A DNA stretch of 64,000 nt from Aminobacter sp039907765 (GCF_039907765.1 NZ_JARDJI010000003.1:248001-312000); one strand, 5' to 3'; counted from the stretch's first letter, positions 43,725 through 53,740 are shown. Made by a program: numbers and translations. Notes: a model not told the origin generated them from the sequence alone.

Positions 43725-44483
43725 ATGTCCTTTGGCTTCTTCCGCAAGCTGGCAAAGCCCGCACCCGCCCCTGTACAGGAGCGGGACCACGTGGTTGCCG
43801 GCCGGACGCTGCCGCTGCGCATCGTCGAGAACGACCGGGCGCGGCGGCTGACGCTGCGCATCGACGCGGGCGGCCGAGGCCTGCGCATTACCGTGCCGCC
43901 CGGCCTGCGCCAGGGCGAGGTCGAGCGCTTCCTCACCCGCCACCAGGGCTGGCTGGAACAACGCCTCGCCAAGGTTCCCGACCGGCCGCAAGTGCGTCCC
44001 GGCATCAAGATACCCATTCGCGGTGTCCCGCATCTCATCGTTCACGAAGGGGGTACGCGCGGCACCGTGCGCCTGAGCGAAGACGAAACCGGGCCGACGC
44101 TGGTCGTCCATGGCGATCGCGCGCATCTGGCCCGCCGCGTTGCCGATTTCCTCAAGCGCGAAGCCAAGCGCGACATAGAAATGATGGTGGCAAGGCACTG
44201 CGAGGCCGCCGGTCGGCGCGCCAAGGCGATCCGCTTCCGCGACACCTCCAGCCGCTGGGGCTCGTGCACCTCCGACGGCACATTGTCGTTCTCGTGGCGG
44301 ATCATGATGGCGCCGGCGCCGGTCATCAATTATCTCGTCGCCCACGAGGTCGCGCATCTCAGGGAGATGAACCACGGCCCGAAATTCTGGAAGCTGTGCG
44401 AGGAGCTTTGCCCAGACACCGAGCGCTGCAAGGCATGGCTCAAGCGCAACGGCGGGGCGTTGCAGGCGATCGTGTTCGAGTAG
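43725..44483 (+). CDS. YgjP-type zinc metallopeptidase-like protein
   Basis: 252 residues of the DUF45/YgjP (SprT-related) family: RRLTLRIDAGGRGLRITVP near the start, then RDTSSRWGSCTSDGTLSFSW and the zinc motif HEVAHLREMNH (about residues 205-215). Role in bacteria uncertain. ATG 43725 is preferred; an upstream ATG at 43647 adds a non-conserved stretch. Confidence 0.88.
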   Translation: MSFGFFRKLAKPAPAPVQERDHVVAGRTLPLRIVENDRARRLTLRIDAGGRGLRITVPPGLRQGEVERFLTRHQGWLEQRLAKVPDRPQVRPGIKIPIRGVPHLIVHEGGTRGTVRLSEDETGPTLVVHGDRAHLARRVADFLKREAKRDIEMMVARHCEAAGRRAKAIRFRDTSSRWGSCTSDGTLSFSWRIMMAPAPVINYLVAHEVAHLREMNHGPKFWKLCEELCPDTERCKAWLKRNGGALQAIVFE

Positions 44484-44614
44484 CGAATAGGGAATGGCGA
44501 ATAGTGAGTAGTGGGGTCGCGCCTGGACAATGCGCCCCGGCCAGGCCGACCAGCCGCGGCAGACCATTTGCCATTCGCTACTCGCCATTCCCTATTCGCT
44601 ACTTGCTACTCCCT
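44481..44614. repeat. Inverted intergenic repeat of GAATAGG/GAATGGC units
   Basis: The stretch from 44481 carries GTAGCGAATAGGGAATGGC and its inverted counterpart lies at about 44566-44614, separated by about 50 bases. Both arms are built of near-repeated 7- to 9-base units (AGCGAATAG, GGGAATGGC). It fills the gap before trpF. Such low-complexity units are common in rhizobial intergenic regions. Confidence 0.6.
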
Positions 44615-44664
44615 GTTCGCAAGCTTTCCTCGACTCCGCCACCGTTTCGTGCCAATCCCGACCC

Positions 44665-45324
44665 ATGGCACTCGACATCAAGATCTGTGGCCTGAGCACC
44701 GCCGACACGCTTGAAGCCGCGCTTGGCAACGGCGCGAGCCATGTCGGCTTCATCTTCTTCGCCAAGAGCCCGCGCAACGTCTCGCCCACGCTTGCCGCAC
44801 AGCTGCGCCAGGCGGCGAAGGGCCGGGCGCAGGCAGTGGCCGTGACGGTCGACGCCGACGATGCCTCCCTCGACGCGATCGTGGCCGCGGTTGAGCCCGA
44901 CATGCTGCAGCTGCATGGCAAGGAGACGCCGGCGCGCGTGGCCGAGGTGAAGGCGCGCTACGGCCTGCCCGTGATGAAGGCCTTTTCCATTCGCGAGGCC
45001 AAGGATTTCGACGCGATCATGCCCTATGGCGGCATCGCCGACCGCCTGCTTTTCGACGCCAAGCCGCCCGCCGGCTCCGAATTGCCCGGCGGCAATGGCG
45101 TCTCCTTCGACTGGCGGCTGCTTGCGGGCCTTGACGCCTCCGTCGATTACATGCTTTCCGGTGGCTTGAACGCCGCCAATATCGGCGACGCCCTCAGGTG
45201 TGCTGCCCCGCCCGGCATCGATATTTCCTCGGGCGTGGAAAGCGCACCGGGCGTCAAGGATGCGGCGCTGATCGACAATTTCTTCAGGGCCGTCCGGGCC
45301 GCGCGCGAAGACAGCGCCGCCTGA
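44665..45324 (+). CDS. trpF: Phosphoribosylanthranilate isomerase
   Basis: 219 residues. Catalytic Cys in IKICGLST, catalytic Asp in VTVDADD, and LLFDAKPPAGSELPGG, LSGGLNAANI and GIDISSGVE as family landmarks. Third step of tryptophan synthesis from anthranilate. ATG 44665 chosen at the start of homology. First gene of a trpF-trpB-trpA-accD-folC run. Confidence 0.97.
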   Translation: MALDIKICGLSTADTLEAALGNGASHVGFIFFAKSPRNVSPTLAAQLRQAAKGRAQAVAVTVDADDASLDAIVAAVEPDMLQLHGKETPARVAEVKARYGLPVMKAFSIREAKDFDAIMPYGGIADRLLFDAKPPAGSELPGGNGVSFDWRLLAGLDASVDYMLSGGLNAANIGDALRCAAPPGIDISSGVESAPGVKDAALIDNFFRAVRAAREDSAA

Positions 45325-45353
45325 GTGTGCCTCCAGCCGCAAGGAGATCGGCC

Positions 45354-46574
45354 TTGAACCAGCCGGCAGAGCCCAATTCCTTCCGCACCGGACCCGACGA
45401 GCAGGGCATGTTCGGCATATTCGGCGGCCGCTTCGTCGCCGAGACGCTGATGCCGCTGATCCTCGATCTGCAGCGCCACTGGGACGAGGCCAAGAACGAC
45501 CCGGCCTTCAAGGCGGAGCTCAACGAGCTGTCGACCTTCTATGCCGGCCGGCCGTCCAAGCTCTATTGCGCCGAGGGCCTGACCCGTCATCTCGGCGGCG
45601 CCAAGATCTACTTCAAGCGCGAGGACCTGAACCACACGGGCTCGCACAAGATCAACAACTGCCTGGGCCAGATCCTTTTGGCCAAGCGCATGGGCAAGAC
45701 CCGCATCATCGCCGAGACCGGTGCCGGCCAGCACGGCGTGGCGTCCGCGACCGTCGCCGCACGCTTCGGCTTCCCCTGCTTCGTCTACATGGGCGCCACC
45801 GACGTCGAGCGGCAGAAGCCCAATGTCTTCCGCATGAAGCTGCTCGGCGCCGAAGTGCGTCCGGTCAGCGCCGGCCACGGCACGCTGAAGGATGCCATGA
45901 ACGAGGCGCTGCGCGACTGGGTCACCAACGTGCACGACACCTACTACCTGATCGGCACCGCCGCCGGCCCGCACCCCTATCCGGAACTGGTGCGGGACTT
46001 CCAGTCGGTGATCGGCTCGGAGGCGCGCCAGCAGGTGCTGGAGCAGGAAGGCCGCCTGCCCGACATGATCGTGGCAGCCGTCGGCGGCGGCTCCAACGCC
46101 ATCGGCCTGTTCCATCCCTTCCTCGATGACCGCAGCGTCAAGATCGTCGGCATCGAAGCCGGCGGCCGCGGCCTCGACGGCATCGAGCACTGCGCCTCGA
46201 TGAATGCCGGCAAGCCCGGCGTGCTGCACGGCAACCGCACGTATCTCTTGCAGAACGAGGACGGCCAGATCCTCGACGGCCATTCGATCTCTGCCGGCCT
46301 CGACTATCCCGGCGTCGGCCCTGAGCATTCGTGGCTGCGCGACACCGGCCGCGTCGACTACCAGCCGATCCTCGACGACGAGGCGCTCGACGCGTTCCAG
46401 CTGACCACGAAGGTTGAAGGCATCATCCCGGCGCTCGAATCCGCCCACGCGATCGCCTATGCGGTGAAGACCGCGCCGACGATGGGCAAGGACAAGATCA
46501 TGATCGTCAACCTGTCCGGCCGCGGCGACAAGGACGTGCATACGGTTGCCAAGATGCTGGGCATGGAGATCTGA
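45354..46574 (+). CDS. trpB: Tryptophan synthase beta chain
   Basis: 406 residues. PLP-binding Lys in the ITGSHKINN-type motif NHTGSHKINNCLGQ, PLP phosphate loop AVGGGSNAIG. Start is TTG at 45354 (NQPAEPNSFRTGPDEQGMFG follows), with AAGGAG 7 bases before it; no ATG lies near. trpA follows 2 bases after the stop. Confidence 0.97.
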   Translation: MNQPAEPNSFRTGPDEQGMFGIFGGRFVAETLMPLILDLQRHWDEAKNDPAFKAELNELSTFYAGRPSKLYCAEGLTRHLGGAKIYFKREDLNHTGSHKINNCLGQILLAKRMGKTRIIAETGAGQHGVASATVAARFGFPCFVYMGATDVERQKPNVFRMKLLGAEVRPVSAGHGTLKDAMNEALRDWVTNVHDTYYLIGTAAGPHPYPELVRDFQSVIGSEARQQVLEQEGRLPDMIVAAVGGGSNAIGLFHPFLDDRSVKIVGIEAGGRGLDGIEHCASMNAGKPGVLHGNRTYLLQNEDGQILDGHSISAGLDYPGVGPEHSWLRDTGRVDYQPILDDEALDAFQLTTKVEGIIPALESAHAIAYAVKTAPTMGKDKIMIVNLSGRGDKDVHTVAKMLGMEI

Positions 46575-46576
46575 AC

Positions 46577-47419
46577 ATGACGACCACCCGCATCGACCGC
46601 CGCATGGCGAAGCTGAAGGCCGAGGGACGCCCGGCGCTCGTGACCTATTTCATGGGCGGCGATCCCGACTACGAGACGTCGCTGTCGATCATGAAAGCGC
46701 TGCCCAAGGCCGGCAGCGACATCATCGAGCTCGGCATGCCCTTCTCCGACCCGATGGCCGACGGCCCGGCGATCCAGGCCGCCGGCCTGCGCGCGCTGAA
46801 GGCCGGCCAGACGCTTGCGAAGACGCTGCAGATGGCGCGCGAATTCCGCAAGGACGACAACGACACGCCGATCGTGATGATGGGCTACTACAACCCCATC
46901 TACATCTACGGCGTCGGCCGCTTCCTCGAAGACGCCGTCGCTTCGGGCATCGACGGGCTGATCGTCGTCGACCTGCCGCCGGAGATGGATGCCGAGCTGT
47001 GCATCCCGGCGCTCAAGGCCGGCATCAACTTCATCCGCCTGGCGACGCCGACGACCGACGACAAGCGCCTGCCCAAGGTGCTCGAGAACACGTCCGGCTT
47101 CGTCTACTACGTGTCGATGACCGGCATCACCGGCTCGGCGCTGGCCGACACGGCCAAGGTGAGCGAGGCGGTGAAGCGCATCAAGGCGCATACCGACCTG
47201 CCGGTCTGCGTCGGCTTCGGCGTCAAGACCGCCGAACAGGCGCGCACTATCGGCGGCTCGGCCGACGGCGTGGTCGTCGGCACGGCGATCGTCAATGCGG
47301 TGGCCAATGTCATCGGCCCGAAGGGCGAGAAGACCGCCGACCCGGCCGAGGCGGTGGCGACGCTGGTCAACGGCTTGTCCCAAGGCATTCGTGCCGCGCG
47401 CCTTGCCGCCGCCCAATAA
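46577..47419 (+). CDS. trpA: Tryptophan synthase alpha chain
   Basis: 280 residues. Catalytic Glu and Asp are in IIELGMPFSDPMADGP, and YYVSMTGITGS and GFGVKTAEQA are typical. Produces indole that is channelled to TrpB. Starts 2 bases after trpB. Confidence 0.98.
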   Translation: MTTTRIDRRMAKLKAEGRPALVTYFMGGDPDYETSLSIMKALPKAGSDIIELGMPFSDPMADGPAIQAAGLRALKAGQTLAKTLQMAREFRKDDNDTPIVMMGYYNPIYIYGVGRFLEDAVASGIDGLIVVDLPPEMDAELCIPALKAGINFIRLATPTTDDKRLPKVLENTSGFVYYVSMTGITGSALADTAKVSEAVKRIKAHTDLPVCVGFGVKTAEQARTIGGSADGVVVGTAIVNAVANVIGPKGEKTADPAEAVATLVNGLSQGIRAARLAAAQ

Positions 47420-47455
47420 ATATCCCATGTCCTAGGTTCGAAGAGGACCAAAACC

Positions 47456-48379
47456 ATGAACTGGATCACGAACTTCGTTCGTCCGAAGATCAACTCGATG
47501 CTCGGCCGTCGCGAGATGCCGGAAAACCTCTGGATCAAGGATCCCGAGAGCGGCGAGATGGTGTTCCACAAGGACCTCGAGGAAAACCAGTACGTCATCC
47601 CGTCGTCGGGCCACCACATGAAGATCTCGGCGAAGGAGCGGCTGCGCTTCTTCTTCGACGAGGGCCGCTATGAGGTCATCGACAACCCGAAGGTCATGGT
47701 CGACCCGCTGAAGTTCCGCGACGAGAAGCGTTATGTCGACCGACTGAAGGACGCCAAGGCCAAGACCGGCCTGGAAGACGCGATCCTGTCGGCCACCGGC
47801 AAGGTCGAGGGCCTGCCGGTCGTCGTCACCGTGCAGGACTTCGCCTTCATGGGCGGTTCGCTCGGCATGGCCGCCGGCGACGCCATCATCCGCGCCTTCG
47901 AGGTTGCGCTGGAAAAGAAGCGGCCGCTGATCCTGTTTGCCGCCTCGGGCGGCGCTCGCATGCAGGAGGGCATCTTGTCCCTCATGCAGCTGCCGCGCAC
48001 GACGGTGGCGCTCGACCGGCTCAAGGAGGCCGGCCTGCCCTACATCGTGGTGCTGACCAACCCGACCACAGGCGGCGTCACCGCCTCCTATGCGATGCTG
48101 GGCGACGTGCACATCGCCGAGCCCGGCGCGCTGATCGGGTTTGCCGGCCCCCGCGTCATCGAGCAGACCATCCGCGAGAAGCTGCCCGACGGCTTCCAAC
48201 GCTCCGAGTACCTTATGGAGCACGGCATGGTCGACATGGTGGTGTCGCGACTGGAGATGAAGTCGACCATCGCCAACCTGCTCAAGATCTTGGTCAAGGC
48301 GCCGGTGGAAGCCAAGCCGGCTGAGGCCGAGATCCTGCCGCCTATCGCGCCGGCGCCGGAGCGCCGCCCGCAGGCCTGA
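47456..48379 (+). CDS. accD: Acetyl-CoA carboxylase carboxyltransferase beta subunit
   Basis: 307 residues; carboxyltransferase core with FMGGSLGMAAGDAI, FAASGGARMQEG and NPTTGGVTASYAMLGD. The N-terminal zinc ribbon seen in E. coli AccD (four Cys) is present in outline (ENLWIKDPESGEMV ... VIPSSGHHM) but all four Cys are replaced, so it should not bind zinc. Works with AccA, BccP and AccC in fatty-acid synthesis. AAGAGGA ribosome site. Confidence 0.97.
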   Translation: MNWITNFVRPKINSMLGRREMPENLWIKDPESGEMVFHKDLEENQYVIPSSGHHMKISAKERLRFFFDEGRYEVIDNPKVMVDPLKFRDEKRYVDRLKDAKAKTGLEDAILSATGKVEGLPVVVTVQDFAFMGGSLGMAAGDAIIRAFEVALEKKRPLILFAASGGARMQEGILSLMQLPRTTVALDRLKEAGLPYIVVLTNPTTGGVTASYAMLGDVHIAEPGALIGFAGPRVIEQTIREKLPDGFQRSEYLMEHGMVDMVVSRLEMKSTIANLLKILVKAPVEAKPAEAEILPPIAPAPERRPQA

Positions 48380-48414
48380 TCCGTCCATAGCAGCGTAGTG
48401 CCCGGGGAAATGCC

Positions 48415-49746
48415 ATGACCACGCTCGAAGCCGACGTCGAAATCGAGCGCCTTCTGGCGCTTCACCCGAAGGGCTTCGACCTTTCGCTCGACCGCATCAC
48501 CCGGCTGCTCGACAGGCTCGGCAATCCGCAGGATCACATCCCGCCTGTGATCCATATTGCCGGCACCAACGGCAAGGGCTCTTGTGCAGCGTTCTCGCGC
48601 GCTTTGCTTGAGGCGCAGGGTCGGCTCGTCCACGTCCATACCTCGCCGCATCTGGTGAACTGGCACGAGCGCTACCGCCTGGCCGCACCCGGCGGCGGCA
48701 AGCTGGTGGCCGATGACGTGCTGGCGGATGCGGTGCGCCGCGTCGGCGAGGCCAATCGGGGCGAAAAGATCACCGTCTTCGAGATCCTGACCGCCGTCAC
48801 CTTCGTGCTGTTCTCCGAGCATCCGGCCGACGCTTGCATCATCGAGGTAGGGCTTGGCGGACGTTTCGACGCCACCAACGTGATCGGGAAGCCGGCCTGC
48901 TCGGTGATCATGCCAGTCTCGATGGACCACGAAGCCTATCTCGGCGACAAGGTCGAGCTGATCGCCGCCGAGAAGGCCGGCATCGTCAAGCGCGGCTGCC
49001 CGGTGGTCATCGGCGCCCAGGAAACCGAGGCGGCGCAGCAGGTGCTGATCGACACGGCCGAACGGCTGAATTGCCCGCTCGAGGTCTATGGCCAGGATTT
49101 CGTTGCCTTCGAGGAAAACGGCCGCATGGTCTACCAGGACCAGACCGGACTCATGGATCTCACCCCGCCGCGCCTGCCGGGCCGCCACCAGTACGCCAAT
49201 GCGGCGGCAGCGATCGCGGCGGTGAAATCCGCCGGCTTCCCCGTGGATGAGCGCATCGCCGACAAGGCGATGGCCTCCGTCACCTGGCCCGGCCGCATGC
49301 AGCGCCTGCCGCAAGGCGCGCTGACCGATCTCGCGCCCAAGGGCGCGGAGGTGTGGATCGACGGCGGCCACAATCCGGGCGCCGGCACCGTGATCGCCGA
49401 GGCGCTGACCGAACAGGAGGAGAAGATGCAGCGGCCGCTGTTCCTGATCTCCGGCATGATCAACACCAAGGACCAGACCGGCTATTTCAAGCCGTTCCAC
49501 GGCATGGCACGGCATGTCTACACCGTGCCGGTGCGGATGAGCGAAAGCGGCGTGCCCAACGAGGAACTGGCCGTGCGCGCGACCGAGGCCGGGCTTTCGG
49601 CCGAACCGGTGAGTTCGGTCGCCAATGCGCTGATGCTGTTGCGCGACACCTGGGACGAGAACGAGCCTGCGCCGCGCATCCTGATCGGCGGCTCGCTCTA
49701 CCTGGTGGGAGAGGTGCTGGCCGAGAACGGCACGCCGCCGACCTGA
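48415..49746 (+). CDS. folC: Dihydrofolate/folylpolyglutamate synthase
   Basis: 443 residues. Mur-ligase-type ATP loop HIAGTNGKGSCAAF near residue 45-58, the Mg-binding HTSPHLVNWHERYR, EVGLGGRFDATN, and GRMQRLP and DGGHNPGAG in the C-terminal domain. Bifunctional glutamate ligase of folate metabolism. Last gene of the trpFBA-accD-folC run, ending at a bidirectional terminator shared with trxA. Confidence 0.96.
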   Translation: MTTLEADVEIERLLALHPKGFDLSLDRITRLLDRLGNPQDHIPPVIHIAGTNGKGSCAAFSRALLEAQGRLVHVHTSPHLVNWHERYRLAAPGGGKLVADDVLADAVRRVGEANRGEKITVFEILTAVTFVLFSEHPADACIIEVGLGGRFDATNVIGKPACSVIMPVSMDHEAYLGDKVELIAAEKAGIVKRGCPVVIGAQETEAAQQVLIDTAERLNCPLEVYGQDFVAFEENGRMVYQDQTGLMDLTPPRLPGRHQYANAAAAIAAVKSAGFPVDERIADKAMASVTWPGRMQRLPQGALTDLAPKGAEVWIDGGHNPGAGTVIAEALTEQEEKMQRPLFLISGMINTKDQTGYFKPFHGMARHVYTVPVRMSESGVPNEELAVRATEAGLSAEPVSSVANALMLLRDTWDENEPAPRILIGGSLYLVGEVLAENGTPPT

Positions 49747-49764
49747 TCCTCACGAATTTCCCAA

Positions 49765-49795
49765 CAAAAAAGCCCGGCAGTGCCGGGCTTTTTCG
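49765..49795. terminator. Bidirectional terminator, folC / trxA
   Basis: AGCCCGG and CCGGGCT arms (49771-49777 and 49783-49789) around a short loop, with A-run on the left and T-run on the right. It serves both convergent transcripts. Confidence 0.85.
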
Positions 49796-49813
49796 TATTC
49801 GAAAGCAGTTCGC

Positions 49814-50134
49814 TCAGACGTTGCCGGCGATCCAGTGAGACAGGGCGGTCTTGGGGGCCGCGCCAACCTTGATGTCGGCCACTTCGCCGCCCTTGAAGAT
49901 CATCAGCGTCGGGATCGAGCGCACGCCGAACTGGGCGGCGATTTCGGGGTTCTCGTCGATGTTGACCTTGGTGATCTTCACCTTGCCGGCCAGCTCGTCG
50001 GAAATTTCCTCGAGCGACGGACCGATCATCTTGCAGGGGCCGCACCATTCCGCCCAGAAATCGACCACGACGGGCTCCTTGGCTTCGAGCACGCCGGACT
50101 TGAAGTTGCTGTTGTCGATCTTGACGGTGGCCAT
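49814..50134 (-). CDS. trxA: Thioredoxin
   Basis: 106 residues with the redox centre WAEWCGPCKM near residues 29-38, cis-Pro in IPTLMIF, and GAAPKTAL near the end. Reduces disulphides in ribonucleotide reductase and other proteins. ATG 50134; an upstream in-frame ATG adds 21 non-homologous residues. Downstream of addA on the same strand. Confidence 0.97.
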   Translation of the reverse strand: MATVKIDNSNFKSGVLEAKEPVVVDFWAEWCGPCKMIGPSLEEISDELAGKVKITKVNIDENPEIAAQFGVRSIPTLMIFKGGEVADIKVGAAPKTALSHWIAGNV

Positions 50135-50209
50135 GATGCCGATCCTCTTGCGGTTAGCTGTCGCGCCATATGTGGTAGTGCGCGGACCCGTGGTCAAGCA
50201 CCCCTTGTG

Positions 50210-53200
50210 TCACGCTTGGGTGAGTCGAACAAGGGCGGCGTCCATCGCCGCAGCGGGCAAGGGGATGAGACGAGGCGCCTCCGTGAAGAGCAGCGCGGCC
50301 GAGACGGTTCTGCCGGGATAGAGCGGCTGGAGCAGCGCCCGGTAGAGCGCAAGCTGCACGACGTAGGCCTCCGGCACTTGGTCGATCGATACCGGCGGCA
50401 CGTTGTTGGTCTTGTAGTCGACGATCAAAACCTCGTCATCGGTGATCGCCAGCCGGTCGATCTTGCCGGACACCGAGCGCGGCTTGCCGCGCACGTCCAG
50501 ACTGCCCATGACCGAGACCTCGGCGCGGGAGGAGGGCGAGAAGAGGGGAGCGAAACGTTCGTCGTCGAGGATCGACAGCACCGAGGCGAGAGCCGCAGCA
50601 CGCTGCGCGCCGTCCCAATCCCGGCCGGCGCGGGCGAGGTAGCGCTCGGCGGTCGCACGGCGCTGGTCGGGATCGAGGCGCGGCAGCATCTGCAGCAGGC
50701 GGTGCAGCGCCGAACCGCGGGCAATGGCAAAAGCGGGCTCGGCTTCCGCGTCGAGAACCGGCGAGCGGCCGGAGATGACGACCTCCTGCGTCCCCTCGAT
50801 CAGGGCCGAGGCGCCCGACGGCGACAGCGGTCGCGGCAGGTCCTCGAAGGGCGGAGGGCGGTCGAACAGGGTTTCGGGCAACCGGGCGGGCGCGAAAACT
50901 TCCGCGGCCTCGGGTTCGGGCGCAACCTCGGCTGCACCCGACAGGGGCGTGACGCGGAAGCGGTGGACCTGGAGATCGGCGACCACGGGATGGCTGCGCA
51001 ACTCGCTCTCGGGCGCGGCCGACAGCGCACGCGTGACGATCGAGTGCCAGGTGTTGCCGCCGGGCGCGCGCTTGCCATGGTAGCCGCAGACGATGAGGCG
51101 ATCCTCGGCGCGGGTCATGCCGACATAGAGCAGGCGGCGGTATTCGTCGTCGGCCAGTTCGCGGGCGGTGAGCGCCGCTCCCCTGGAGAAGGCATTGGCG
51201 ACGTCGGCGCCGGCGCGCCAGAGGTAACCCTTGCCGTGCCAATGTCTTCCACGCGGCAGGAAAGGCATCAGCCGGGGCAGATGCTGGTCGCTGAACGGCG
51301 CCGAGCCGCTGTCGACCAGGAACACGACCGTCGCCTCCAGACCCTTGGCGGCGTGCGCAGTCATGATTCGGACCTCGTCGCGGGTCTGGTCCATCTCGCG
51401 CTTGATCTCTGGGCCGGCGTTTTCCAGCGTCGACAGGAAAGCTTCGAGACCGGGCAGGCCCGTGCGCTCCTCCGCCAGGCAGAAATTCAGGAACTCGTCG
51501 AGAATGTCGCCGGCCTCCTGGCCGAGGCGGGAGATCATCTTCTTGCGCACGCCGTCGCGCCCGCGCCCGCCAGAGAGAACGCCGGAATAGAACTCGAAGA
51601 CCGGCCGGAACGCAGCCTCCGTGCCCCACGCGTCGAGCTGTTCGGCGACCACCGTCAGAGCGGCATCCGTCTCGGCGGCGTCGCGCAGCGAGGCGATGAG
51701 CGAGCGGCTGCGCGACCGGCCGGAGGCGAGCGCAAACAGCGCCTCCTCGGACAAACCGAAGACCGGGCTGCGCAGCACGGCGGCCAGCGACAGGTCGTCC
51801 TCGGGCTGGATGAGGAACCGGCCGAGCGCGATCAGATCCTTGACCGCGATGTGGCCGGGCAGGCTCAGCCTGTCGGCGCCGGCAACGGGGATGTCGCGGC
51901 GCTTGAGGGCGCGGGACAGCGCATGGACGAAGCGGTCGCGCTTGCGCACCAGCACCATGACGTCGCCGGCGCGCAGGCGCTTGCCGGTGCCTTCGATGAT
52001 CTCGCCGTCGTCGAGCCATTTGCGGATCGTCGCAGCCACCTGCTCGGCCACGACGACGGCAGGGGCATGGGCATGGTCGATGGGCTTGCGCCAGTCGTCG
52101 GGCTCGTCGACCACATCAGTGCCGACCGACGGCCAGACCTCGACATAGCCCGGCGCGCCGGCACGGATGGCCTTGTGGCTCGGCGGCTCGGGCGCGCGGG
52201 TGACGCCACGGCGGACCGTCGGGTCCTCGAACACGCGGTCGACGGCCGACAGAACGTCGTCGGTCGAGCGGAACGACCAGGTCAGCGTGACGTCCTCGAA
52301 GCGGCTTTCCGCAGCGCGGATGCGCGCGGCGAATTCCTGCTTGGAATCGTCGAAGGATTCAGGCGCGGCCCCCTGGAACGAATAGATCGACTGCTTCTCG
52401 TCGCCGACGGCAAAGACGGTACGGTGGACATGGTCGCGGGCGCCGGATCCGGCGAAGAATTCCTCCGCCAGCCGCTTCACCACCTCCCACTGGTCGGGGC
52501 TGGTGTCCTGGGCCTCGTCGAGCAGGATGTGGTCGATGCCCTTGTCGAGCTTGTACTGCACCCACGGCCCTGCATCTGGGCGGGCGAGCAGGCTGACCGT
52601 GCGCGTGATCAGGTCGTTGAAATCGAGAAACCCACGGCCGGTCTTCAGCCGCTCGTAGCGGGCGATCAGCCAGTCGGCGATGGTGAGTGCTGAGCGCGTC
52701 GCTTCCAGCATGCGGAAGTGGGCGAGGCGGTCGGAGGCACGCATGATCGCCTCCGCGGTCGCCTGGTAGCGCTCGGGCAGCTCGGGCACGCGGTCGAGCA
52801 GCGCTTTCTTGAAGGTGCTCGGCGTGTAGGGATCGCCGTCGGCCTTGAGGAAGGCGTCGGCGAGCAGCCCGAGACGCTTGATCGGGTCGGTCTCGGCATA
52901 GGCGAGCCTCGCAAAGGGCAGGATGTTGTTGAGCACGCTGCGTGCATCTGTGGCGTCGGCCGCCACGGCAAAGGCATTGAAGAACTCGGGCTCGAAACCT
53001 GGGAGCGGCCAGATGGAGGCGGCGATGCCTTCGGCGCTGTCGTCCTGGGAAAAGCCGAACTCCTCGTAGAGCGCGCCGAACGGCCAGGCGAAGTCCATGA
53101 CCTGGCCGATGAAAGCACGCAGGCCGTCGCGCTTGGCGACGATCTCGGAGAGCAGGGCGTCGAGCCCTGCCTCGCCGCCACGCTCCAACACCATGGCGAA

Positions 53201-53740
53201 GGCTTCGGCCAGCTCGGGATTGGCGGCGCCGCCGGTCACCATCTCGCGCCGCGCGGTGGCGAACAGCGTCGCCTCCATCTGCGGGTCGAGCATCTCGAAA
53301 TGGGCGGCGATGTTGGCCTCGAGCGGGAACTGGTGCAGCACCGACTCGCAGAAGGCGTGGATGGTCTGGATCTTGAGGCCGCCGGGCGTTTCCAGCGCCT
53401 CGGCGAAGAGACGGCGGGCACGGCGCAGCATCGCCCGGTCGGGTTGCGCACCGTCGAGGGCAGCGATGCGCTTGGCCAGCTCCACATCGGGCAGCATGGT
53501 CCATTCCGACAGGTTGGCGAACACGCGGTTCGACATGTTGGCGGCGGCGGCGCGGGTGTAGGTGAGGCAGAGGATCTTCGACGGGTCGGTGCCGCGCAGC
53601 AGAAGCCGCATCACGCGCTGCGACAGCACGTGGGTCTTGCCCGAGCCGGCATTGGCCGACACCCAGACGGAGTTGCCGGGATCGGAGGCGCGCGCCTGGC
53701 GATCTGCGGTTTCCTGGGGGACGAAGAACTTCTTCTTCAT
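50210..53740 (-). CDS. addA: Double-strand break repair helicase-nuclease AddA
   Basis: 1176 residues. UvrD-type helicase with Walker A ANAGSGKTHVL near residues 28-38, DEAQDTSPDQW, and VTLTWSFRST motifs, and a C-terminal RecB-like nuclease with the catalytic LIVDYKTNN. With AddB it resects DNA ends and loads RecA. ATG 53740 overlaps the addB stop (ATGA). Confidence 0.96.
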   Translation of the reverse strand: MKKKFFVPQETADRQARASDPGNSVWVSANAGSGKTHVLSQRVMRLLLRGTDPSKILCLTYTRAAAANMSNRVFANLSEWTMLPDVELAKRIAALDGAQPDRAMLRRARRLFAEALETPGGLKIQTIHAFCESVLHQFPLEANIAAHFEMLDPQMEATLFATARREMVTGGAANPELAEAFAMVLERGGEAGLDALLSEIVAKRDGLRAFIGQVMDFAWPFGALYEEFGFSQDDSAEGIAASIWPLPGFEPEFFNAFAVAADATDARSVLNNILPFARLAYAETDPIKRLGLLADAFLKADGDPYTPSTFKKALLDRVPELPERYQATAEAIMRASDRLAHFRMLEATRSALTIADWLIARYERLKTGRGFLDFNDLITRTVSLLARPDAGPWVQYKLDKGIDHILLDEAQDTSPDQWEVVKRLAEEFFAGSGARDHVHRTVFAVGDEKQSIYSFQGAAPESFDDSKQEFAARIRAAESRFEDVTLTWSFRSTDDVLSAVDRVFEDPTVRRGVTRAPEPPSHKAIRAGAPGYVEVWPSVGTDVVDEPDDWRKPIDHAHAPAVVVAEQVAATIRKWLDDGEIIEGTGKRLRAGDVMVLVRKRDRFVHALSRALKRRDIPVAGADRLSLPGHIAVKDLIALGRFLIQPEDDLSLAAVLRSPVFGLSEEALFALASGRSRSRSLIASLRDAAETDAALTVVAEQLDAWGTEAAFRPVFEFYSGVLSGGRGRDGVRKKMISRLGQEAGDILDEFLNFCLAEERTGLPGLEAFLSTLENAGPEIKREMDQTRDEVRIMTAHAAKGLEATVVFLVDSGSAPFSDQHLPRLMPFLPRGRHWHGKGYLWRAGADVANAFSRGAALTARELADDEYRRLLYVGMTRAEDRLIVCGYHGKRAPGGNTWHSIVTRALSAAPESELRSHPVVADLQVHRFRVTPLSGAAEVAPEPEAAEVFAPARLPETLFDRPPPFEDLPRPLSPSGASALIEGTQEVVISGRSPVLDAEAEPAFAIARGSALHRLLQMLPRLDPDQRRATAERYLARAGRDWDGAQRAAALASVLSILDDERFAPLFSPSSRAEVSVMGSLDVRGKPRSVSGKIDRLAITDDEVLIVDYKTNNVPPVSIDQVPEAYVVQLALYRALLQPLYPGRTVSAALLFTEAPRLIPLPAAAMDAALVRLTQA

